Assembly: GCF_900112305.1 (NCBI RefSeq)
Contig: NZ_FOKT01000009.1
Span: 114,269-178,268, forward strand
Reading direction: 5' to 3'
Origin: Microbulbifer thermotolerans
GTDB taxonomy: Bacteria; Pseudomonadota; Gammaproteobacteria; Pseudomonadales; Cellvibrionaceae
DNA: 64,000 nucleotides
Part shown: positions 45,314 through 52,277 of the stretch, piece after piece
How positions within the stretch are numbered: position 1 is the first letter of the stretch
How the letters are laid out: each line of letters starts with the position of its first letter
Notes under the pieces: generated by a model
Seen by the model: the letters and a program-made list of their open reading frames with translations, nothing else
What the model was told of the DNA's origin: nothing
Databases searched by the model: none
Made by a program: the position numbers and the translations under genes

Positions 45314-45912
45314 TGGACTTTAGCAATACCAGCATGACCGATTTGGCGGCCATTATTGTCCGCCACTTGGCAGAGCTCGGCATAGAAGTAGTGCTGGTGG
45401 GTGGCCTGGCTGTGGAAATTTACAGCAGCAACCTATACCTCACCAAAGATATTGACTTGGTCAATACCAGCTATGCTCCGGCTAAAATGTTGCACCGCGC
45501 AATGGCCGAACTGGGTTATTACAAGTAAGGTCGCGTGTACGTGAATAACACCACCGAAGTGACGGTTGATTTCCCATCCGTGCCTTTATCGGTAGGTGAT
45601 GAGTTGATTACGCAAACGACCAGGGTGCCCACAGCAAATGGTGACATACCCATCTTAAAAGTAGAGGACGTGGTGAAAGACCGCTTAGCCGCGTATATCC
45701 ACTGGAAAGATACCCAGTCTCTGGTGCAAGCCGTCGCTGTAATGCTGAAGCACGAGCTAACCCCCAATGTATTTCGGGCCTTTATTGAACGCGAAGGCTC
45801 CGGACAAGACTACGCCTTACTGCAATCGCTATTTTCCGCAGGCAGGCAGGGCGAGGTCACCATGACCGCGCTGGAAACCTATTTGGCAGATATTTTGCTA
45901 CAACAGCCTTAA
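45313..45912 (+). pseudogene. Nucleotidyltransferase-like protein interrupted by an in-frame stop
   Basis: The N-terminal part (LGIEVVLVGGLAVEIYSSN, then KDIDLV) has the GG-x12-17-D-x-D pattern of MNT/AbiEii-type nucleotidyltransferases. It stops at TAA 45526–45528 after LGYYK. The same frame continues without shift as GRVYVNNTTEVTVDFPSVPL and on to 45912, with VEDVVKDRLAAYIHWKD, a motif typical of this family's C-terminal domain. One base change (CAA to TAA) would explain the break. Either the protein is lost or a 71-residue N-terminal piece remains. Confidence 0.75.
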
Positions 45913-45915
45913 TAA

Positions 45916-46209
45916 GAGAGATGGCTTCAGGAAGAGATAGCACAGGCGAGAGCCAACTTGCACCTTGCGGGCATTGGCATTCAAGATCCACGAAACGGCA
46001 TTTACCTGCCTATAACCAAGGCGCACAAGGGACACTGGTCCGCTCCTAAAGCTCCGGCTCACACAGAGATACACAGGTTTAACTACGAGACATGGATTTA
46101 TACCAAGTTTTCGCGACCATTGCCGACTTTAGCTTTTGAGGCTGTGCTTTTGGTGGTAAAGACCCAGCTTAAGAACGGCGAGCACCCGAAAAAGATCTTA
46201 GAGCTGTAG
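45916..46209 (+). pseudogene. C-terminal fragment of an AHH-type HNH/Endo VII nuclease
   Basis: The open stretch reads EEIAQARANLHLAGIGIQDP, then NGIYLP, then AHTEIHRFNYETWIY and a C-terminal helix. This is the tail pattern of AHH nuclease domains found as toxin tips in polymorphic toxins: 'L-x-x-A-G-I-x-x-x-D-P-x-N-G-[VI]-x-L-P…H-T-x-x-Y'. The N-terminal catalytic AHH motif and any delivery domain are absent, there is a stop directly upstream (45913–45915) and the only start is a TTG at 45958. Hence it is a remnant. Confidence 0.6.
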
Positions 46210-46346
46210 TGGCATAGTGGGTCTGGCCATTTTCAGCGCAAGCTCTAAAACTTCCTTAGACCGGAGTATTGTCAAGCTAATCAAGCTTTGGAGCTAGCGG
46301 TAGAACCTCTTTTTCTGGATACCGATATGTAGCGCTGCATTTATTA

Positions 46347-46426
46347 GGGCGTCTCTGATTAATTCGCGTGAGCGCTGTAGTAGATCCCTGCGTGCATCGT
46401 TAACAAGTGAATTAATTATAGATCCC
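46347..46426. repeat. Decayed short relative of the MITE
   Basis: GGGCGTCTCTGATTAATTCGCG (from 46347) and GTGAATTAATTATAGATCCC (ending 46426) correspond, with mismatches, to the left and right ends of the elements at 36.3 and 61.8 kb. The internal ~40 bases do not match. It is 80 bases long and ends 8 bases from the mmsA stop. Confidence 0.6.
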
Positions 46427-46433
46427 TTGGGTT

Positions 46434-47945
46434 TTATTTCAGTTGAATCGTCATATTCGGATGCTCCGCCTGTTCAATATCCGAATCAAACCAGCGCGCA
46501 GTCACTGTCTTGGTTTCGGTATAGAAGCGCACGGCCTGCTTGCCGTAGGCGTGTTGGTCGCCGTAGAAGGAGGCGCGCCAGCCGGTGAAGCTGAAGAATG
46601 GCAGGGGGACGGGTATGGGCACGTTGATGCCCACCTGGCCCACCAGAATTTCGTGCTGGTATTTGCGCGCGGCGGCGCCGCTGGCGGTGAAGATGGCGGT
46701 GCCGTTGCCGTAGGGGCAATCGTTGACTAGGCGTATGGCGTCGTCGAGGCTGTCCGCATTGACCAGACAGAGCACCGGGCCGAAGATCTCGTCGGTGTAG
46801 ATGGACATTTCTGGGGTGACATCGGCAAACAGTGTCGGCCCTACCCAGTTGCCGCTGGGGTAGCCATCGACCTTTACGTCCGAGCCGTCCAGCAGACAGC
46901 GGGCTCCTTCCGCCTTGCCTTTGGCGATATAGTCCAGTACCCGTTTGCGCGCTGCGGGTGAAATCAGTGGGCCGAAGTCTGCGTTGGGGTCTTTCCAGTG
47001 GCCGGGTTTGGCCTTGGCCATAGCGTCGCGGATGTCGGTGATCCATTGCTGTGCCTCGCCCACCAGTACGGCGACAGAAATGGCCATACAGCGTTGGCCA
47101 GCGGCGCCTGCGGAGGCGCCGATTAGGTTGTTGACCACTACCTGTTTGTTGGCGTCCGGCATAATTACCATATGGTTTTTGGCTCCGGCGAAGGCCTGCA
47201 CTCTTTTCAGATGATCGGTGGCGGTGCGATAGATATGTTGGCCTACAGGGACAGAGCCGACAAAAGAGACAGCCTTGATATCCGGGTGTTTGAGCAGGAA
47301 GTCCACCTGCTGGCCGCCGCCGTGCACGACTTGCAATAAGCCCTCGGGGGCGCCGGCTTCTGTAAAAAGTTCCGCCAGTTTACAGGCAGTGACCGGGTCT
47401 TGTTCCGAAGGCTTCAGCACGAAGGTATTGCCGCAGGCGATGGCCATGGGGAACATCCACAGTGGAATCATGGCCGGGAAGTTGAACGGGGTGATACCGG
47501 CGCAGACTCCCAGGGGCTGGGTGTAGGAGTAGCAGTCGATGGCGGCGGCGACATTCTCTACCGTTTCCCCCATCATCAGCGCGGCGATATTGGCCGCCTG
47601 TTCCACCACTTCTATGCCGCGCCAGATATCCCCTTTGGCATCCTCGTAGGTTTTTCCGTTCTCCTCGCAGAGAATTTCCGCCAGTTTTTCCTGGTGCTGT
47701 TTGAGCAGCTCCTGGTATCTGAGCATTAAGCGGGCGCGCGTGGGAACCGGGGTTTCTCGCCAGCTGTGGAAGGCGGTTTTGGCTGCCTCTACAGCCCGCT
47801 GCAGTTCCGGTTCTGTAGTGCAGGGCACCTGGGTCAGTGTCTCGCCGGTAGCGGGATTGGTTACATCGATCCAGTCGCGGCTTTGGGAAAGGACCGGGCT
47901 GCCATGGATATAGAGCGGGAGTTTGGGGGGAATGGTTTTGTCCAT
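46434..47945 (-). CDS. mmsA: CoA-acylating methylmalonate-semialdehyde dehydrogenase
   Basis: A 503-residue aldehyde-dehydrogenase-family enzyme that converts methylmalonate semialdehyde (or malonate semialdehyde) plus CoA and NAD to propionyl- (or acetyl-) CoA in valine and inositol breakdown. The MmsA-type motifs [22 protein letters not shown] and [11 protein letters not shown] (catalytic Cys near residue 285) are present, as is the C-terminal [17 protein letters not shown]. The length is normal. No other valine-catabolism gene is adjacent. Confidence 0.95.
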   Translation of the reverse strand: MDKTIPPKLPLYIHGSPVLSQSRDWIDVTNPATGETLTQVPCTTEPELQRAVEAAKTAFHSWRETPVPTRARLMLRYQELLKQHQEKLAEILCEENGKTYEDAKGDIWRGIEVVEQAANIAALMMGETVENVAAAIDCYSYTQPLGVCAGITPFNFPAMIPLWMFPMAIACGNTFVLKPSEQDPVTACKLAELFTEAGAPEGLLQVVHGGGQQVDFLLKHPDIKAVSFVGSVPVGQHIYRTATDHLKRVQAFAGAKNHMVIMPDANKQVVVNNLIGASAGAAGQRCMAISVAVLVGEAQQWITDIRDAMAKAKPGHWKDPNADFGPLISPAARKRVLDYIAKGKAEGARCLLDGSDVKVDGYPSGNWVGPTLFADVTPEMSIYTDEIFGPVLCLVNADSLDDAIRLVNDCPYGNGTAIFTASGAAARKYQHEILVGQVGINVPIPVPLPFFSFTGWRASFYGDQHAYGKQAVRFYTETKTVTARWFDSDIEQAEHPNMTIQLK

Positions 47946-48015
47946 GGGGCGCTACCTGATGTCGTCATCGGGGCGGAAGTGCATGGACAGTTTAGGCCTA
48001 AGTGCGGGAGGAGAA

Positions 48016-48037
48016 GGAAAGCGGCGCGCCGCTTTCC
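48016..48037 (-). terminator. Perfect palindrome downstream of the GNAT gene
   Basis: A perfect 22-base palindrome (arms GGAAAGCGGCG and CGCCGCTTTCC) lies between the GNAT stop (48051) and the mmsA start (47945). Its position suits a terminator for the GNAT gene, but there is no U-run. A protein-binding site for mmsA control is the alternative. Confidence 0.5.
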
Positions 48038-48050
48038 CATGTGCCGGACG

Positions 48051-48647
48051 CTAGCGGGCGTAGGCAGGCTGGCGTTCGGTGTTGTATTGCTTTTCGACCG
48101 GTATTTGCTGCAGGTGCAGAGTATAGGTCAGCAGTGTGTAGTCGCGTGGGTCCGCTTTGCATTCGAAGCCCATTTCGCCAGCGAAACGTTTTACGCGCAT
48201 GTTGTCGGCAGATTCGATGGAGTAAATCCGCTCCAGGCCGTATTCGCGTGCCTTGTCGATCAGGCGTTGTAGCATCAGTCTGCCGAGTCCCAGTCCCTGC
48301 CAGTCGTCGCTGACCACTACTGCGCACTCGGCGGCGCGGCCGTCTTCATCCAGTGCATAATGAGATACCGCGATGGCTCTCTCTTTCCCATTTTGGGTAA
48401 CAATGGCGATAAAAGCCTCGTGCCGTTGATCGTTGTCGGTCAGTAGTTCAATCAATTTGGCACTGGCTTTGCAGCTGCCGCCGATAAAGCGGTCGCGGCG
48501 CGTCTCTGGAGACAAGCCCTCGATTAGGTCCTTCTCCAGCTGGCCGTCACTTCTGCATATCGGTCTGATCAGCACTTGGCGCCCATTGCCCAGAGTTACA
48601 TATTCTCCCGGCTCGCATTTTTCCGACGTATCGTAAGTAGACGCCAT
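48051..48647 (-). CDS. GNAT family N-acetyltransferase
   Basis: A 198-residue acetyltransferase. The acetyl-CoA-binding region is AECAVVVSDDWQGLGLGRLMLQRLIDKAREYGL (motif A, Q/R-x-x-G-x-G), preceded by AVSHYALDEDGRAAE and followed by IYSIESADNMRVKRFAGEMGF. The N-terminus (VTLGNGRQVLIRPICRSDGQ) matches stand-alone versions of the acetyltransferase domain seen in protein-lysine acetyltransferases such as Pat/YfiQ. The substrate is unknown. Confidence 0.85.
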   Translation of the reverse strand: MASTYDTSEKCEPGEYVTLGNGRQVLIRPICRSDGQLEKDLIEGLSPETRRDRFIGGSCKASAKLIELLTDNDQRHEAFIAIVTQNGKERAIAVSHYALDEDGRAAECAVVVSDDWQGLGLGRLMLQRLIDKAREYGLERIYSIESADNMRVKRFAGEMGFECKADPRDYTLLTYTLHLQQIPVEKQYNTERQPAYAR

Positions 48648-48821
48648 CAGTCACTCCTCACCGCAATGCAATTTCAATCCTCGGTCGCGTTTGCAACCGT
48701 CAGCAAATACTATGATAGCCACCCTGTGGTCCCAAGGGTTACTGGCGTATCGGTCTAAACAAGTGGTGGACTACAACCACCGGGTATTTGCGAAAATAAA
48801 ACTATGCGGTCGCTGTGAGTG

Positions 48822-48830
48822 TGCTATAGT
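48822..48830 (+). promoter_or_regulatory. Extended -10 promoter of the RNA helicase gene
   Basis: TGCTATAGT is an extended -10 element (TGn plus TATAGT); the -35 region is poor, as is common with extended -10 promoters. Initiation near 48837 would give a leader of about 308 bases. Confidence 0.5.
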
Positions 48831-48836
48831 GGCGCG

Positions 48837-49144
48837 CCAAAGCATTGCGTTATCCGCAGGCCGTCGGGCCTGCCGGCATTTCCCCCGGAATTTTTTTCCA
48901 CCCCCCTGGAATCCATCTGGTTTATGAGGCGCAAGTGGTGGCTGATGGCGGTCGCCGTGTGCTGGTGTGCAATGTGCGGGGAGAGGTGGTACCTGGTTCA
49001 CGCGCAGTTCTGCGCTCGGTTTTTCGGTATAACGCTGCGGCGGGCTTCCGCCGGCGATTTGGGAACCCGAATTATTCACAGCGTCCGCAAGTGGGCGTAA
49101 CGGTTTGCGATTGCGTTGGAACGCAACTCGAGGTTGATTTTTAT
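48837..49144 (+). ncRNA. Long structured 5' leader of the DEAD-box helicase mRNA
   Basis: About 308 bases precede the helicase start. Three hairpins are visible: GCAGGCC/GGCCTGC with a GTCG loop (48856–48873), CGGCGG/CCGCCG (49038–49053), and TTGCGTT/AACGCAA (49111–49126) directly before the ribosome-binding region. Open frames through the leader show no protein family. Long leaders are known for cold-shock and RNA-helicase mRNAs; regulation here is an inference. Confidence 0.4.
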
Positions 49145-50470
49145 ATGCTATTTGAAGATCTGGGCTTGGTGCGGGAAATTGCCCGCGCTGTCACAGAGAA
49201 AGGTTATACGGAGCCGACTCCGATTCAGGCTCAGGCAATTCCCGCGGTGATGGCCGGCGGGGATATTATGGCGGCGGCGCAGACAGGTACCGGCAAGACA
49301 GCCGGATTTACTCTGCCGCTGTTGCATCGGTTAAGCCAGGGAGAGCGCGCGCGCAATGGCCGCGTCCGCACCCTGGTGCTCACCCCCACCCGCGAGCTGG
49401 CGGCGCAGGTGTTCGACAACGTGCAGGATTACAGCAAATACCTGCCGCTGCGCCATGCAGTGGTTTTCGGCGGGGTGAAAATCAATCCGCAGATCGCGCG
49501 CCTGCGCGGTGGCGCTGATATTCTCGTGGCCACTCCGGGCCGCCTGTTGGATCTGCACGGCCAGGGGGCTGTGCATTTTGACAAGCTGGAGGCCCTGGTG
49601 CTGGATGAGGCCGATCGCATGTTGGACATGGGCTTTATTCACGACATCAAGCGCATCCTGAAACTTCTGCCCGCCAAGCGTCAGAACCTGCTCTTCTCCG
49701 CGACCTTTTCACCGGAAATCCGCAATCTTGCCAAGGGATTGGTGAAAGATCCGCTGGAGATTGACGTCAGCCCGCGCAACACCACCACAGAGACGGTGCA
49801 ACAGAAGTTGTACCCGGTGGACAAGGGGCGCAAACAGAAGCTGTTGAGCCATTTGATCCGCGAGAACAACTGGTATCAGGCTCTGGTGTTCAGCCGCACC
49901 AAGCACGGCGCCAACCGACTGGTGAAACAATTACAGGCGGACGATATCACCGCTGCCGCCATTCACGGCAACAAGAGCCAGAATGCGCGCACTAAGGCGC
50001 TGGCGGATTTTAAGAGCGGAAAGGTGCAAATACTGGTGGCCACGGATATCGCTGCCCGCGGTATCGATATCGACCAGCTGCCCCAAGTGGTGAATTTCGA
50101 TCTGCCCAATGTGCCGGAGGATTATGTGCACCGCATAGGCCGCACCGGTCGCGCCGGTGCCCGCGGCCAGGCGGTATCCCTGGTGAGCGCGGATGAGATC
50201 AAACAGCTGCGGGATATCGAGCGGCTGATCAAGATGGCGCTGCCGCGGGAAGAGGTCGCGGGATTTGAACCGAGCCAGCCACTGCCGGAGTCGGGCGGCC
50301 CGGCGAAGGGGGGCAGGCGCCGCAGCGGCGGCAAGAGGCCTAGTGATGGCGGTCGCGGCAACGGACAGGGACGGCGCCGCAACGACAGTAGCCAGACTCC
50401 GCGCGGTGACGCCCAGCGTCCCCGCCGCCGCCGGCGCCCGGCGCGCAGCAGCGAAAGCGCATCAGGGTAG
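49145..50470 (+). CDS. rhlE: DEAD-box ATP-dependent RNA helicase (RhlE-type)
   Basis: A 441-residue RNA helicase for ribosome assembly, mRNA decay or cold adaptation. The Q motif region is FEDLGL…TPIQAQAIP. Walker A is AAQTGTGKT near residue 44, and PTRELA is present. The DEAD box is [10 protein letters not shown] near 153, and motif III is FSATF. Motif VI is [10 protein letters not shown] near 328. The tail from about residue 370 is rich in Arg/Gly/Ser and should bind RNA. I reject the 100-codon upstream extension of the frame, because homologues start at MLFEDLGL. Confidence 0.94.
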   Translation: MLFEDLGLVREIARAVTEKGYTEPTPIQAQAIPAVMAGGDIMAAAQTGTGKTAGFTLPLLHRLSQGERARNGRVRTLVLTPTRELAAQVFDNVQDYSKYLPLRHAVVFGGVKINPQIARLRGGADILVATPGRLLDLHGQGAVHFDKLEALVLDEADRMLDMGFIHDIKRILKLLPAKRQNLLFSATFSPEIRNLAKGLVKDPLEIDVSPRNTTTETVQQKLYPVDKGRKQKLLSHLIRENNWYQALVFSRTKHGANRLVKQLQADDITAAAIHGNKSQNARTKALADFKSGKVQILVATDIAARGIDIDQLPQVVNFDLPNVPEDYVHRIGRTGRAGARGQAVSLVSADEIKQLRDIERLIKMALPREEVAGFEPSQPLPESGGPAKGGRRRSGGKRPSDGGRGNGQGRRRNDSSQTPRGDAQRPRRRRRPARSSESASG

Positions 50471-50485
50471 TGCCGGGACTGGGGC

Positions 50486-51784
50486 TTATTGCCCGCGGGC
50501 GGCGGACAAATAGTTCAGCGTCAGCCGGGTAATGGCCTCAGTACCGGTTTTCAGCGCCGTTTCATCCACGTAAAAACGCGGTGAGTGATTACTCGCTGCG
50601 GTGGCGGGGTCTGTGCCCGCGGGCGTTACGCCGAGGAAGTAATAGAAGCCCGGCACTTCCAGGGCAAAGAAGGAGAAGTCTTCGGCCCCGGTGATTTTGG
50701 GAATTTCCATAACGTTTTTATCCCCGGCAACCGCTTTCAGCACGGGTACCGCTTGCTCGGTTAATGCGGGATTGTTGACGGTTACCGGATAGCCCTCGAG
50801 TATTTCCACTTCGGCTTCGGCGCCGCTGCTCTCCGCAATCCGTTCCGCGGTGGTTTTCAGCTTCTTGAAAATCTGCTGGCGGTTGTCCATATCGAAGTTG
50901 CGAATGGTGCCGTTCAGGAAGACGCTGTCCGGGATGATGTTGTTGCGCACACCACCTGCGATTTTGCCGAAGGAGACCACCGCCGGTTCCTTACTGATAT
51001 CGATCTGACGGCTGACGATGGTCTGGGTGCCCATGACGATCTGCGCTGCTGCGGTGATCGGGTCAACACCACCCCAGGGGCGGGAGCCGTGGGTCTGGCG
51101 GCCTTTGACGGTGATGCGGAACTCGTCCGAACTCGCCATCAGGGGACCGGATCTGTAGCCGATCACGCCGCTTGGGAGGGTGGAGGTCACGTGCTGGCCG
51201 AAGGCCACTTGCGGCTTGTATTTCTCAAATAGCCCCTCTTTCAGCATCAGCTCGGCGCCACCCTCTTCGCCGTCCGGCGCACCCTCTTCCGCAGGTTGGA
51301 AAACAAACAGCACATTGCCATTCAGTTCATCGCGCATAGCAGCCAGGACTTCCGCCGCGCCCATCAGCATGGCCACATGGGTGTCGTGACCGCAGGCATG
51401 CATGACACCCACTTGTTCGCCGTTGTACTCGGTTTTTTCCTTTGATGCGAAAGGAATATCCACTTGTTCGGCCACCGGCAGTGCATCCATATCCGCGCGC
51501 AGTGCCACTGTGGGACCTGGGTTGCCGCCCTTGAGTAGAGCGACCACGCCGGTGTGCGCTACGCCGGTCTCCACTTCCATGCCGAGGGATCTCAGGTGTT
51601 TCTCAATATATTTGGCCGTTTTGAACTCTCGGTTGCCGAGCTCCGGGTACTGGTGGAGGTGGCGGCGCCACTCGATCACCTTGGACTCTGTTTGCTTCAG
51701 CAGTTGTTGCGGGTCTGTGGCGGTGGCCGGGTTGCTGCTCAGTAGTGCCGTGCCCAGGGCGAGCGGCAGGAATAGACGTTTCAC
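50486..51784 (-). CDS. Exported M20 family amidohydrolase
   Basis: A 432-residue zinc amidohydrolase (M20D/hippurate hydrolase type). The signal peptide MKRLFLPLALGTALLSSNPATA predicts export. Motifs are HQYPELGNREFKTA, ALRADMDALPV, MHACGHDTHVAMLMGAA (metal ligands) and QPAEEGAPDGEEGG (catalytic Glu pair). A C-terminal MEIPKITGAEDFSFFA is present. Such enzymes cleave N-acyl or aminobenzoyl amino acids. It converges with the helicase gene with a 15-base gap. Confidence 0.93.
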   Translation of the reverse strand: MKRLFLPLALGTALLSSNPATATDPQQLLKQTESKVIEWRRHLHQYPELGNREFKTAKYIEKHLRSLGMEVETGVAHTGVVALLKGGNPGPTVALRADMDALPVAEQVDIPFASKEKTEYNGEQVGVMHACGHDTHVAMLMGAAEVLAAMRDELNGNVLFVFQPAEEGAPDGEEGGAELMLKEGLFEKYKPQVAFGQHVTSTLPSGVIGYRSGPLMASSDEFRITVKGRQTHGSRPWGGVDPITAAAQIVMGTQTIVSRQIDISKEPAVVSFGKIAGGVRNNIIPDSVFLNGTIRNFDMDNRQQIFKKLKTTAERIAESSGAEAEVEILEGYPVTVNNPALTEQAVPVLKAVAGDKNVMEIPKITGAEDFSFFALEVPGFYYFLGVTPAGTDPATAASNHSPRFYVDETALKTGTEAITRLTLNYLSAARGQ

Positions 51785-52277
51785 GGTGGCCTTCCTTATC
51801 TATGGGTAATTTGTGACCGGTGTCACGACGCCTCTTATGTACTGGCGCGGAGACACTCGGACAATGTCCATCCGATCATTTTCTTCTCACTGCCGGGTGC
51901 AGCGCGGTGTAGAAGCGCGTGCCAGATAGCGAGGGCAGTGATCAGTCAACGGTAGAAATATACGACAAATTGCACAAGATCCAGTGTTTTGTGATTGGTT
52001 GCTTACCATCCCAAACGTCTCCTGTATACCCTGCCGAAGAGGGCATTTACTGAGACGTGTTTTTAACTTATTGATTTATAGAGATTTTTTGATTCCCACT
52101 GAGCGCTGGGAAAAATGGGATAGCTCATCTTCTCCGCTCCGGCCCAAACTGGGACGACACCTATTGCCGATTCGCCGAGGATTCTCCCGCCTCGATGACT
52201 CCGTTGGCGCTAGGCAGTAGCGGCGATCATCTGAGCAGATAAAAAAATAACGACATCACGATGGTGGAGAGAACTCC
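51785..52277. other. Intergenic region upstream of the TonB-dependent receptor (493 bases)
   Basis: It separates the divergent amidohydrolase and receptor genes and must contain the receptor promoter and any sugar-responsive operator. I find no clear CRP or LacI-type palindrome by eye. A 78-codon frame at 51984–52220 has no signal, family motif or ribosome-binding site and is not called. Confidence 0.45.

Noticed and set aside
48845..49144. 100-codon N-terminal extension of the RNA helicase
   Set aside because: Family members start at MLFEDLGL; the extension lacks a ribosome-binding site and the region looks like structured leader.
51984..52220. 78-codon frame upstream of the TonB-dependent receptor
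   Set aside because: No ribosome-binding site, signal or family feature; probably promoter and leader sequence.
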